From Marinilabiliales bacterium (lineage in GTDB: Bacteria; Bacteroidota; Bacteroidia; Bacteroidales; PUMT01), in assembly GCA_007695015.1 (NCBI GenBank), contig REEN01000047.1:1-64000 (forward strand): a stretch of 64,000 bases of DNA, read 5' to 3'. This document shows, piece by piece, positions 31,789 through 41,134 of this stretch. How positions within the stretch are numbered: position 1 is the stretch's first letter; each line of letters opens with the position of its first letter. The position numbers were made by a program, and so were the translations under genes. The notes under the pieces were generated by a model that had not been told where the DNA came from, did not search any database, and saw nothing but the letters and a program-made list of their open reading frames with translations.

Positions 31789-33120
31789 TCAGGTTATTTG
31801 GGGCAGTTTCCAGGGAGCCCTGTATGCAGGAGTAACAAGTTCATTTGCCTTTTTGCTGTTGGTGAACCGGGAGTTAACATCATCCCAGACAAGCAATGAT
31901 TCTCCTGTCCTTGCTGCAATATTAGGAACATGGACATGTATTGCTGCTGCTCTGGCCGTTGAAGGGGGACATACCGGTGTTTCCCTTGATTTGATACAGT
32001 CAAGGAAATTCCTGACATGGTAGGGATGGGCTTCCCTGATACCTGAGATCTCTGTTGCATTTGCCTTATGACTTTGTGTACCCCCGTCCCATTCTGGTAT
32101 GACCCTGTAGCCGTGCCTGTCGGTTATTACAGTGCCGTTGTCGCAGATAAATGCAACACCGTACGATTTACCCCAGGGCCCGCTTTGAATGCCCGCTGTC
32201 ATCTCCCATGAGATAACATAATCCTTTTTAGGATAAACTACCGTCATGGTGTCAAATGTTTCACGCTGCCTTTGCTGTCCGCTGTTGTTTGTTGCAAAGG
32301 TCATCACCTCCTCAGGTGCATCGATCAGGTCATTTACCCAGAGGCCCATGTCGATCAGATGCACACCCCAGTCCGACATCAGTCCACCGCCATAATCCCA
32401 GTAATGCCTCCATGAGCCGTGAAAGCGGCTTCTGTTGAAGGGTCTTTCGGGAGCAGGCCCAAGCCACATGTTGTAATCAACACCTTCGGGTACGGGTTCG
32501 TCATCCCTGAAGGGTGTGCCCAGTCCGTAGTTGAAGTTGCCCCATACCTTGACTTTTCTCAGTTTGCCCAGTGAACCATTCCTTACCAGCCCGATGCTCT
32601 CCCTGAAGGCACGGTTGCTGCGTTGCTGCTGCCCCACCTGTACTATCTTGTTGTATCTGTCTGCTGCACTGACCATAATATTGCATTCGCCGATGGTGTT
32701 TGCCAGGGGTTTCTCAATATATACGTCCTTGCCTGCCTGCAGGCAGTATATCATGTGCAGGCAGTGCCAGTGGTCGGGGGTGCCGATGATTACCGCATCA
32801 ATGTCACTTTGCTCCAGCATCTTCCTGAAGTCACCGTAGAGCCTCGGTTTCTGGTTGTATTCTTTCCTTATGGTTTCAGCACGCTCGTTGAGCACTCCCT
32901 CGTCTACATCACACATGGCGACACACCTGGTGTCTTCATAATCAAGATGGTCCCTCAGTATCTTGAAGCCAAAGTTTCTGCAGCCGATAACTGCAATATT
33001 GATCCTGTCGCTCGGGGCAACCCGGGCGGCCCATACCCCGGAGGGGATCACTGCAGCCAGTCCGATACCCGCTGAAGCCGCGGCAGTCTTACGTAAGAAA
33101 TTTCTTCTGTTGAGATGCAT
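31789..33120 (-). CDS. Gfo/Idh/MocA family dehydrogenase with Tat signal
   Basis: From ATG 33120 the protein has 443 residues and starts MHLNRRNFLRKTAAASAGIG, a clear twin-arginine signal. The longer reading frame (to 33198) would bury this signal behind 26 extra residues and is not preferred. The Rossmann domain follows (INIAVIGCRNFGFKILRDH), then the EKP-type motif in YIEKPLANT. The C-terminal domain includes YWDYGGGLMSDWGVHLIDMGLWV, the usual GG(L)xDxGxHxID signature. These enzymes oxidise or reduce sugars with NAD(P); exported forms are common in Bacteroidota, where a tightly bound cofactor carried by Tat is the accepted idea. Confidence 0.92.
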   Translation of the reverse strand: MHLNRRNFLRKTAAASAGIGLAAVIPSGVWAARVAPSDRINIAVIGCRNFGFKILRDHLDYEDTRCVAMCDVDEGVLNERAETIRKEYNQKPRLYGDFRKMLEQSDIDAVIIGTPDHWHCLHMIYCLQAGKDVYIEKPLANTIGECNIMVSAADRYNKIVQVGQQQRSNRAFRESIGLVRNGSLGKLRKVKVWGNFNYGLGTPFRDDEPVPEGVDYNMWLGPAPERPFNRSRFHGSWRHYWDYGGGLMSDWGVHLIDMGLWVNDLIDAPEEVMTFATNNSGQQRQRETFDTMTVVYPKKDYVISWEMTAGIQSGPWGKSYGVAFICDNGTVITDRHGYRVIPEWDGGTQSHKANATEISGIREAHPYHVRNFLDCIKSRETPVCPPSTARAAAIHVHVPNIAARTGESLLVWDDVNSRFTNSKKANELVTPAYRAPWKLPQIT

Positions 33121-33307
33121 GGTTAAAGATTTGGTTGGTGTTTGGTTAGTAAATGGAATTGCACCGAAAAATACAACCTTTATGTATATTATCAGCACAA
33201 ACCGGTCAATTTTTTAGTGCTGGCAATACAGGATAAAACTGATATAAACCCCTTCTGTCATTTGATATTATTTATAGTCAGCATTTTCGCTGTACTCAGT
33301 GGAAATG

Positions 33308-33315
33308 TACATTTG
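33308..33315 (+). promoter_or_regulatory. Candidate -7 promoter element (TACATTTG)
   Basis: Matches TAnnTTTG about 74 bases before the AI-2E-type gene. A TTTTC lies near the -33 position at correct distance but is not a full TTTG. It is the same octamer as at 20204. Confidence 0.35.
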
Positions 33316-33388
33316 AATTAAAAAAAGGTTATTTTTAAGGTTTGATAGAAGAGACTGTTTTTTGTTACTGCTCGGTAAAAATTGAGAA

Positions 33389-34507
33389 ATGCAGGTAAAA
33401 TTTCCGGCTTATTTCAAGCTTGTTGTTATCCTTGCCGGGATAGTGCTGATAGTTATTATAATGCGTTCGGCCAAGATAGTGCTGGTACCTCTTTTAATAT
33501 CGGGACTTCTTGCCATACTTATCAGCCCGTTCACATCCTGGCAGGAGAGTAAGGGTATCCCATCAATACTGGCTGTTTCAGCCAGCCTGATAGCCCTTCT
33601 TGCCGCTATTACAGGTATTGTTTACTTCTTTTATAACCAGTTGCTTGGGTTCTCCCGGGACCTTAGTGCGCTGGAAAACCGGGTTGAAGAGATCATAGGG
33701 GCTGCCAATGATTTTATTACTAACAATTTTGAAGGTGTTGTGCCCATTTCGATTGACAGCATCAAGGACACTCTTTTCCAGCAAGTTTATGAGAATATGG
33801 ATGCCCTTACACAGGGCATAATTGCCACTGCGGGGACGGTAACCATGATATTCATAATGCCTGTTTACATATTTCTTTTTCTCTATTTCAGGAAGTTCCT
33901 GGTGGAGTTTGTTCGGCGTGCTTTTTCCGATCATTACAGGGAGAAGGTTTCACGGGTGATCAACAGTGTTCAGGGAGTTGTGCAGAACTATATCAAGGGG
34001 ATGTTTGTGGTGATCTGCATTCTGGCTGTTCTAAACAGCATAGCCCTTTACAGTCTCGGGATCCGTCATGCCATGCTATTTGCCGTTTTTGCAGCTTTTC
34101 TGAATGTTATCCCTTTCCTCGGTCCGTTCATAGGGGCCACACTCCCAATTCTCTTTGCGTTGCTGACAAAGGACTCTCTATGGTATCCCATTGGTGTGTT
34201 CCTTGCATTTTATGTTATTCAGCTGATGGAAAGTAACATCTTCACTCCCAAGATCGTCGGAGGAAAGGTCTCTATGAATCCTCTTATGACGATAATTGCA
34301 CTGTTCATAGGGAATTTTATATGGGGACTTGCCGGTATGATACTGTTCATACCGGGAATGGCGGTACTTAAGGTGATATTTGACGAGATAGAAGGTATGG
34401 AGCCTTACGGATTCCTGCTGGGCAAGGTAAGCGACAGTAATGATGCAGACACACCGAAGCGTGAATACAAGCTACTTGCCGAGATCAAGAAAAGGATGAA
34501 GTTTTAG
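33389..34507 (+). CDS. AI-2E family transporter-like membrane protein
   Basis: A 372-residue inner-membrane protein with about seven or eight helices: two or three at the N-terminus (VILAGIVLIVIIM, LLISGLLAILISPF, ASLIALLAAITGIVYFFYN), a soluble middle segment, then ITATAG-type and C-terminal helices. The FLNVIPFLGPFIGATLPILFAL segment and NPLMTIIALFIGNFIWGLAGMILFIPGMAVLKVIFD near the end are typical of the PerM/YhhT/AI-2E exporter family. The real substrate is not known; the AI-2 assignment is only the family name. Confidence 0.9.
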   Translation: MQVKFPAYFKLVVILAGIVLIVIIMRSAKIVLVPLLISGLLAILISPFTSWQESKGIPSILAVSASLIALLAAITGIVYFFYNQLLGFSRDLSALENRVEEIIGAANDFITNNFEGVVPISIDSIKDTLFQQVYENMDALTQGIIATAGTVTMIFIMPVYIFLFLYFRKFLVEFVRRAFSDHYREKVSRVINSVQGVVQNYIKGMFVVICILAVLNSIALYSLGIRHAMLFAVFAAFLNVIPFLGPFIGATLPILFALLTKDSLWYPIGVFLAFYVIQLMESNIFTPKIVGGKVSMNPLMTIIALFIGNFIWGLAGMILFIPGMAVLKVIFDEIEGMEPYGFLLGKVSDSNDADTPKREYKLLAEIKKRMKF

Positions 34508-34592
34508 ATGGTTATGCAACCCGGGTAAGATCAGACACTGGTAAGAACCGAACATATAGTTTTGCTAATCAAGTTGCTAAAATATTATTGAT

Positions 34593-35309
34593 ATGAAACC
34601 ACTGGTTTTTTTATTTGCATTGACAGTCAGTTTCTCCGGTATTATTAATGCCCAGAACCTTGACGACATTCTTACAAGCCATTTAGATGCAATAGGTCAG
34701 CATAACCTGAGCAAAGTGAACGGCTTGAAGATTTCCGGCACAGCCGTGCAAATGGGAAGGGAGATGCCTTTCTTTACCATACAGAAAAGGCCCGACAAGA
34801 TCTATAACGAGATCGATATTGAAGGCACCAGGGTGATCCATGCTTTTGACGGCACTACAGGGTGGGCCCTGGAGCCATGGGTAAGTGAAGAGCCACGCGA
34901 GCTTAACGAAGATGAACTGGCGAATGTTGTCCGTACAGCCGATATTGACAGCGACCTGTATAACTGGAGAAGAAGGGGGCGCGAATTGCACCTGGTGGGT
35001 GTTGAAAATTTTGAGGGCCGCGAGGTATATAAACTGGAGCTTTTTATCTCTGAGGAATATAACTACCTGTACTACCTGGATACGGAAACATTCCTCATTA
35101 CGAAGATTGTTAACCGAAGCCTGAGTCCGGGAGGTGAAATGTTTGAGGGAGAGACAAGAATCGCTGAATACATTAGGGTTAACGACATGATGTTCCCCGC
35201 CAGGACAGAGTTCCGGCTCGGGGGGCAGTTGCAGATGATCAGCCTGGTTGATGAAGTTACAATTGATCCGGACATGGATGATGATGTTTTTTCAATGCCT
35301 AATGATTGA
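34593..35309 (+). CDS. LolA-like outer membrane lipoprotein-sorting family protein, periplasmic
   Basis: A 238-residue protein with a signal peptide (LVFLFALTVSFSGIINAQ). The fold pattern resembles LolA/LolB-type half-barrels: GTAVQMGREMPFFTIQKRPDKIYNEIDIEG, VIHAFDGTTGWALEPW, VYKLELFISEEYNYLYYLDTETFLITKI, and VNDMMFPARTEFRLGGQ. Members of this group bind lipid moieties in the periplasm. Its stop (TGA 35307-35309) overlaps the only start candidates of the downstream dehydrogenase. Translational coupling is therefore likely, although a functional link is not obvious. Confidence 0.8.
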   Translation: MKPLVFLFALTVSFSGIINAQNLDDILTSHLDAIGQHNLSKVNGLKISGTAVQMGREMPFFTIQKRPDKIYNEIDIEGTRVIHAFDGTTGWALEPWVSEEPRELNEDELANVVRTADIDSDLYNWRRRGRELHLVGVENFEGREVYKLELFISEEYNYLYYLDTETFLITKIVNRSLSPGGEMFEGETRIAEYIRVNDMMFPARTEFRLGGQLQMISLVDEVTIDPDMDDDVFSMPND

Positions 35310-38272
35310 GATCTTCTGTGCCTGAAATTGTCGAGGATATTGATTTTTCATCACTAAAAAGGGAACTGGCAGGAGAGATTCTTTTCGATAAGGTGACCAG
35401 GGTGCTTTATGCTACAGACGCTTCGGTTTACCGGGAACTTCCAGCTGCCGTTTGCCTTCCGGCGAATGAGGCTGATATCATAAAACTTGTCAGGTTTGCC
35501 TCGACGCATGGCTTACCGGTTATACCAAGGGGAGCCGGCACTTCCCTGGCCGGCCAGGTTGTGGGCAACGGTATTGTTGCTGACGTGTCAAGGTATATGA
35601 ACCGTATAATTGAGCTCAATACCGAAGAGAGGTGGGTAAGGGTTGAACCGGGTGTAGTGCTTGACGAGCTTAACCAGTATATCAGTCCCCATGGTCTCTT
35701 CTTTGGTCCCGAAACATCCACTTCAAACCGTTGCATCATCGGAGGAATGCTTGGCAACAATTCGTGCGGTGCCCATTCGCTTATCTACGGAAGTACCAGG
35801 GAACATACCCTGGAGGTGAGGGCGGTACTTTCAGACGGCAGCGTTGCCCTATTTGGGAGCAGGACAAATGAGCAGTTCAGGGACATGTGCAATGGAGAAA
35901 ATCTTGAGAGCAGGATTTACAGGCATATAGACCTGACGTTGGGTGACAGCCGCATTGCCGGCCGGATAAGGAACGGGTACCCCGATCACCGGGTGACACG
36001 CCGGAACACCGGATATGCCCTTGATCTTCTGCTGGAGACTGCACCATTTACCGATGGCGGCAAGGATATTAACCTCTGCACCCTGCTGGCAGGCTCTGAG
36101 GGCACCCTTGCCTTTGCAACTGAGATCAAGCTTAACCTGGTTCCGCTGCCTCCTCCCTGCAAGGCGCTGGTATGTGCGCACTTCAAAACCCGTGAGGAAG
36201 CGCTGAGGGCGACCCTGCTGGCTCTTGAGTTCAATCCCGGGGCAGTCGAGATGATGGATGACATCATATTGAATCTTACCCGCGATAATCTTGAGCAGGG
36301 GAAGAACCGTTTCTTCATTGAGGGAGATCCGGCTGCCATACTGATAATCGAATTTGCGGAGGAATCTCATGACCGGATCACGCAGGCTGCCAGTGCAATG
36401 GAGAAGAGGATGAGGGATGCCGGATACGGCTATCATTTTCCCGTGATCAGTGGTAAGGACATCCCCAGGGTTTGGAACCTCAGGAAAGCCGGACTGGGAG
36501 TGCTGTCGACCATGAAAGGAGATGCAAAGCCGGTATCTCTGATCGAGGATACATCGGTGAGAGTGGATGTGTTGCCGGAATATATTGACGAGGTAAGCGC
36601 CCTGCTTGAAAAGTACGGCAAGGAGGTGGTTTTTCATGCTCATGTGGGGTCGGGAGAGCTTCATATGCGGCCGGTACTGAACCTGAAAGACCCCGTCGAT
36701 GTCGATCTTTTTTACAGGATAGGCAGGGATGTCGCCCTTCTGGTAAGGAAATACCGCGGCTCCCTCAGCGGCGAGCATGGCGACGGACGTCTCAGGGGAG
36801 AGTTCATTCCCCTGGTCCTTGGAGAGGATAATTACAGCCTGTTATGCGAGCTTAAGGAAACCTGGGATCCGCAGGGTGTTTTCAACCCGGGCAAGATAAC
36901 CGGTACTCCCCCTATGAACACCCATCTTCGTTATACTCCCGGGAGGGAGGTGAACGAATACGAGACCCTGTTTGATTTTTCACCCTGGGGAGGAATAGTC
37001 CGTTTTACCGAGCAATGCAACGGGTCGGGTGACTGCCGCAAGAGTGAGAAGGCAGGAGGGACCATGTGCCCCAGCTTTATGGCAACGAGGGATGAATATA
37101 CCACCACCAGGGCAAGGGCAAACCTCATGAGGGAATTCCTTACAAATCCACCGGGCAGTGGCCCGTTCAGCAGCAGGGAGCTGTATGATATCCTGGACCT
37201 TTGTCTCTCATGCAAGGGATGTAAGTCGGAGTGCCCCTCGAACGTTGATATGGCGAAGCTTAAAGCCGAGTTCCTGCAACACTGGTACGATAAAAACGGC
37301 ACTCCTCTCAGGGCCCGGCTGGTTGCCAACATCACTCTCATATACAGGATCGGATCAGTATGGCCCGGACTGTTCAATGCTGTTTTAAGTAACCCTTTCA
37401 TTTCTAAAATGGTGAAATCTCTTGCCGGGTTTGCACCTGAAAGGAGCATACCCCTGCTTCACTCATGCCTCCTCCGGGGTTGGATGCGCCGTTACCGGTT
37501 CATGGTTAATGGCGGTGATCATCAAAATGGCAGGGTGCTTCTTTTTGCAGATGAGTTTACCGGTTACAATGACGTGCATGTGGGCATCAGGGCAGTTATG
37601 CTGCTTGACCGCCTCGGTTACCGTACTGACATTATGAAACATGGTGTGAGCGGGCGCACATTCATCTCCAAGGGTTTCCTGCGCAGGGCCAGGAAGATCG
37701 CACAAAAGAACATTGAGCTTTTTTCTGGCATATCGGTCAATTATGTTGCGATTATAGGTATAGAACCTTCAGCAATTCTCACCTTCAGGGATGAATATCC
37801 CGACCTCACCGGCCGGGAGTATGCCGACAGGGCCAAAAAGCTGGCCGGATCAGTGTTCATGATTGATGAATTCATTGCATCTGAGTCCGACATAGGAAAG
37901 ATAACACCCGGACAGTTTACCCGGGAGCCGGCGGAAGTGCTTCTGCACGGCCATTGCCAGCAGAAGGCGGTGGCTTCAACCGCCCCGACGATCAGGATGC
38001 TTTCCCTGCCTGAAAATTACAGGGTGAGGGAGATCCCTTCGGGATGCTGCGGCATGGCGGGATCATTCGGGTATGAGAAGGAGCATTATGAACTCTCAGT
38101 GAAAGTAGGCGAGCTGGTGCTCTTTCCCGAAGTAAGGGCAGCTTCACCCGGCACCCTGATCGCTGCACCCGGCACGAGTTGCAGGCACCACATAACCGAC
38201 GGAACCGGCAGGAAGGCCCTTCACCCCGTTGAGATCATGTATGACGCACTGATACAGTCGCCGGAAACCTGA
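35306..38272 (+). CDS. Fused FAD- and Fe-S-dependent 2-hydroxyacid dehydrogenase (GlcD-GlcF / D-lactate dehydrogenase type)
   Basis: About 988 residues. The N-terminal FAD-binding domain (about 45-200) has PRGAGTSLAGQVVGNGIVAD and a TSTSNRCIIGGMLGNNSCG segment. The FAD-oxidase C-terminal domain (about 225-530) has VFHAHVGSGELHMRP and SGEHGDGRLRGEF. A ferredoxin-like segment has Cys motifs C-x6-C...C near 570 and CLSCKGCKSECPSNVD near 632. The CCG heterodisulfide-reductase-like domain at the C-terminus has HGHCQQKAV and SGCCGMAGSFG. Enzymes of this type oxidise D-lactate, glycolate or other 2-hydroxyacids and pass electrons to quinone or another carrier. The start is TTG 35306 or GTG 35318; neither is ATG. 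Neighbours suggest supply of a 2-oxoacid to the oxidoreductase at 41124-43525. Confidence 0.92.
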   Translation: MRSSVPEIVEDIDFSSLKRELAGEILFDKVTRVLYATDASVYRELPAAVCLPANEADIIKLVRFASTHGLPVIPRGAGTSLAGQVVGNGIVADVSRYMNRIIELNTEERWVRVEPGVVLDELNQYISPHGLFFGPETSTSNRCIIGGMLGNNSCGAHSLIYGSTREHTLEVRAVLSDGSVALFGSRTNEQFRDMCNGENLESRIYRHIDLTLGDSRIAGRIRNGYPDHRVTRRNTGYALDLLLETAPFTDGGKDINLCTLLAGSEGTLAFATEIKLNLVPLPPPCKALVCAHFKTREEALRATLLALEFNPGAVEMMDDIILNLTRDNLEQGKNRFFIEGDPAAILIIEFAEESHDRITQAASAMEKRMRDAGYGYHFPVISGKDIPRVWNLRKAGLGVLSTMKGDAKPVSLIEDTSVRVDVLPEYIDEVSALLEKYGKEVVFHAHVGSGELHMRPVLNLKDPVDVDLFYRIGRDVALLVRKYRGSLSGEHGDGRLRGEFIPLVLGEDNYSLLCELKETWDPQGVFNPGKITGTPPMNTHLRYTPGREVNEYETLFDFSPWGGIVRFTEQCNGSGDCRKSEKAGGTMCPSFMATRDEYTTTRARANLMREFLTNPPGSGPFSSRELYDILDLCLSCKGCKSECPSNVDMAKLKAEFLQHWYDKNGTPLRARLVANITLIYRIGSVWPGLFNAVLSNPFISKMVKSLAGFAPERSIPLLHSCLLRGWMRRYRFMVNGGDHQNGRVLLFADEFTGYNDVHVGIRAVMLLDRLGYRTDIMKHGVSGRTFISKGFLRRARKIAQKNIELFSGISVNYVAIIGIEPSAILTFRDEYPDLTGREYADRAKKLAGSVFMIDEFIASESDIGKITPGQFTREPAEVLLHGHCQQKAVASTAPTIRMLSLPENYRVREIPSGCCGMAGSFGYEKEHYELSVKVGELVLFPEVRAASPGTLIAAPGTSCRHHITDGTGRKALHPVEIMYDALIQSPET

Positions 38273-38487
38273 CTTTTATCTTGTTGTAATAAAAAGTCAA
38301 ATGTTAGCTTTGTGTAACGTTTCCCTTGTCACGGACCTATTACAAACAGATGGAACCCGCAATAGCCTTAGGCAGAAAAAATAACCTGTACAAACCATGC
38401 GGGTTTCATACGTTCAAGGCACTGAATACCGATAGTATACTAAACATAATTCATCGATTCTTTATTTGATAAACCTGATTTGTACGG

Positions 38488-39915
38488 ATGAACATTTATC
38501 TGACGGTAATATTAAGCTATTTCCTGTTCATCATACTTGTTTCGCTTTTCACCAAGCGTATTGCAAGCAGGTCTGCCGCCGATTTCCTGGTGGCCGGAAG
38601 GAATCTGGGACTGATAGCATGTGCGGTAGTGGTAGCATCGGAGTGGCTTGGCGGCATGAGCACCATCGGGGTCAGTGAAAAAGCCTTTACTTCGGGCACG
38701 ATGCAGCCTGTACTCTACAATATATCCACTGCCTTTGGCATGATCATCATAGGGTTTACCGTTGCCCGGTATTACCGTGAGAAGAACGTACATACGGTAA
38801 GCGAGATGCTTGAGAGTCTTTTCGGCAAGCGTACAAGGAGTGTTTCGGCAGTAGCATTCCTTGCAGCCTATATAACCCTTTCATATGTGCAGCTGCAGAC
38901 CTGTGCAAGTGTCCTTGGCCCCCTTTTCGACATAAGCTGGACCAATGCTGTGCTTATATCGTCGATAGTGATAACAGCCTACACCTATGTTGGCGGTATG
39001 CACGCGCTGGCTATCACAGGGATCATACACGTAGCGGCTATGTTCATCGGAACAGGTATTGCTCTTGTTGTGGGGCTGGACAAGATTAATGGCTTCGAAG
39101 CTCTTTCCCTGCGTCTTGTGGAGCTGGGGTCGCCGGCCAACTGGTACAATCCCTTCAGCGGGGGCATGTCGTATGCCATGTCGCTTATAGTCGGCGGAGT
39201 GCTGGGCGGTATGGCCGGCCAGGCAAGCATCCAGCCCATATTTGCAGCACGCAATGTTAAAACGGCAAGGAATTCTGCAATCCTTTCGAGCCTTATAATT
39301 GCCCCTTTCGGGATCATGGTGGCACTGCTCGGCCTTATTGCCCTGACAGGCTACTTTATAGATGCTGAAGCCGTTACAAATCCGAAGATGGTGCTTCCAA
39401 CCCTGATGACAACCGAGGAGTTTATCCACCCGTTTTTCGGGGGACTGGCACTGGCGGGCATACTGGCTGCCATTCTCTCAACGGTGGGTCCTGTAAACTT
39501 CGCGGTGGTCACCATAGCCACCAAGGATATCTACCACAGCCTTATAAACAAGACGGCGGTGGACCAGAAGATAGTTGCCACGGCACGAAGGCTGGTCATC
39601 CTGGTCAACTTCGTAACTATTCCCATGGCGATATTCATTCACGGTGCAATACTTGATGCTGCATATGTATCCTACGCAATAAGGGCCATAGGTGCCATAG
39701 TGATAATACTTGGTATTTACCGCAGGGGCTGGATAAGCTCTGAAGGGGTGAGATGGGCTTTTGCCGGAGGTACGGCGGCTGTGCTCCTTGCAGTTGCCGG
39801 CAATAAATTGGGCTGGTTCAGGATAGAAGAGACCTTTGTAGGTGTGGGCTCGGCAATACTGTTCATTATAGCCGGAAACATCAGGGAAAAGCTCAGAAGA
39901 TCAGGATCCCATTAA
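38488..39915 (+). CDS. Sodium:solute symporter family (SSS) transporter
   Basis: A 475-residue membrane protein with about 12-13 helices. It starts NIYLTVILSYFLFIILVSLFTKRIASRSAADFLVAGRNLG, which is typical of SSS. It also has AYTYVGGMHALAITGIIHVAAMFIG and GVLGGMAGQASIQPIFAARNVKTAR (the SSS signature region), plus AAILSTVGPVNFAVVTIATKDIY near the Na+ site helix. It imports a small organic solute using the Na+ gradient. The substrate is inferred, not shown, to be the acid oxidised by the flanking enzymes. It lies 13 bp before the CoA-transferase gene. Confidence 0.92.
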   Translation: MNIYLTVILSYFLFIILVSLFTKRIASRSAADFLVAGRNLGLIACAVVVASEWLGGMSTIGVSEKAFTSGTMQPVLYNISTAFGMIIIGFTVARYYREKNVHTVSEMLESLFGKRTRSVSAVAFLAAYITLSYVQLQTCASVLGPLFDISWTNAVLISSIVITAYTYVGGMHALAITGIIHVAAMFIGTGIALVVGLDKINGFEALSLRLVELGSPANWYNPFSGGMSYAMSLIVGGVLGGMAGQASIQPIFAARNVKTARNSAILSSLIIAPFGIMVALLGLIALTGYFIDAEAVTNPKMVLPTLMTTEEFIHPFFGGLALAGILAAILSTVGPVNFAVVTIATKDIYHSLINKTAVDQKIVATARRLVILVNFVTIPMAIFIHGAILDAAYVSYAIRAIGAIVIILGIYRRGWISSEGVRWAFAGGTAAVLLAVAGNKLGWFRIEETFVGVGSAILFIIAGNIREKLRRSGSH

Positions 39916-39928
39916 AAAGATATTTAGT

Positions 39929-41134
39929 ATGGAAACTCCGCTAAAGGGTATTATGGTTACCGAACTTGCCAACGTGCTGGCCGGACCCAGCGTGGGATTG
40001 TTCCTGGCCGAGATGGGCGCCACGGTGATCAAGGTTGAGAACGTAAAGTCGTGCGGTGACGTGACCAGGCACTGGAAGCTTCCGGTGGAGAACCCGGATA
40101 CCGATATATCAAGCTACTTTTCATGCGTTAACTGGGGGAAGCAGTCCCTCGCCGTTGACATGAGCACCGGCGACGGACTGGAGATTGTCAACCGGCTGGT
40201 TCGCAAAAGCGATATCCTTCTTTCCAGCTACAAGCCCGGCGACGCCGAAAAGCTGAAGGTGGACTATAACTCGCTTAAGGCCCTTAACGAAAAACTAATC
40301 TACGCGCATGTGACGGGATACGGCCCGGATAATCCAAGGGCGGGTTATGATGCCATCATACAGGCTGAGAGCGGTTTTACCTATATGAACGGTGAGCCCG
40401 GTGGTAACCCGACCAAGATGCCGGTTGCGCTGATGGATGTGCTGGCGGCTCACCAGATGAAGGAGGCCATACTTCTTGCCCTGCTTTCACGTGAAAGGGG
40501 AGGCGGGGGACAGTTTATAGAGGCTTCGCTGCTCAGATCGGGCGTTGCATCACTGGCAAACCAGGCCACAAACTGGCTGGTGGGCCGGTCGATACCCCGG
40601 AGGATGGGGTCGGACCATCCAAACATAGTGCCATACGGTACCATCTTTTCAACTGCAGACGGAAAAGAGATAGTGCTTGCGGTAGGCACCGACAAACAGT
40701 TCGGTGAGCTGTGCCGTTTGCTGGGGAGACCGGAGATGGCTTATGATGAGAGGTTTGTTAAGAATTACAACAGGGTTGTCAACAGTGAAGAGCTCAAGAG
40801 GGTGCTCCAGGAACTCATTGGCGGGTATGAAAGAAAAGAGATACTTGAGCTGCTGGAGAGCAGGCGTGTACCTGCGGGCGGGGTGTTTAACATGAAAGAG
40901 GTTTTTGAAACGCCCGAAGCAGCCTCGATGCTGATTGAGGCGCCATTCAACTCAGGATCGATAAAGGGGGTCAGCTCAGTTGCTTTTTCATCAGACCGGA
41001 TAGAGGTCGCCAGAAATCTTCTGCCGCCTCCGCACTATGGTGAACACAGCAAACAGATACTGACAAACCTGCTGGGATATTCCGGGGACAGGATTGATGA
41101 ACTCCTGAAAAACAATGTGATATATGCAAGTTAA
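39929..41134 (+). CDS. CaiB/BaiF family (class III) CoA-transferase
   Basis: A 401-residue enzyme. Class III CoA-transferase features: the N-terminal LKGIMVTELANVLAGPSVGLFLAEMGATVIKVEN, GYGPDNPRAGYDAIIQAESGFTYMNGEPGGNPTKM, and the catalytic Asp in ALMDVLAAHQ. GLGxP-like SIPRRMGSDHPNIVPYGTIF and a C-terminal PPPHYGEHSKQIL follow. It moves CoA between carboxylic acids. The 11-bp overlap with the next gene (2-oxoacid oxidoreductase alpha) points to a coupled role: recycling the CoA of the acyl-CoA product. Confidence 0.93.
   Translation: METPLKGIMVTELANVLAGPSVGLFLAEMGATVIKVENVKSCGDVTRHWKLPVENPDTDISSYFSCVNWGKQSLAVDMSTGDGLEIVNRLVRKSDILLSSYKPGDAEKLKVDYNSLKALNEKLIYAHVTGYGPDNPRAGYDAIIQAESGFTYMNGEPGGNPTKMPVALMDVLAAHQMKEAILLALLSRERGGGGQFIEASLLRSGVASLANQATNWLVGRSIPRRMGSDHPNIVPYGTIFSTADGKEIVLAVGTDKQFGELCRLLGRPEMAYDERFVKNYNRVVNSEELKRVLQELIGGYERKEILELLESRRVPAGGVFNMKEVFETPEAASMLIEAPFNSGSIKGVSSVAFSSDRIEVARNLLPPPHYGEHSKQILTNLLGYSGDRIDELLKNNVIYAS

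Noticed and set aside
33121-33198. Upstream start of the Gfo/Idh gene
   Set aside because: It would place 26 residues before a clear twin-arginine signal; ATG 33120 is preferred.
35849-36778. 309-residue minus-strand frame inside the GlcD/GlcF gene
   Set aside because: A shadow of a strongly supported gene on the other strand; no recognisable domain.
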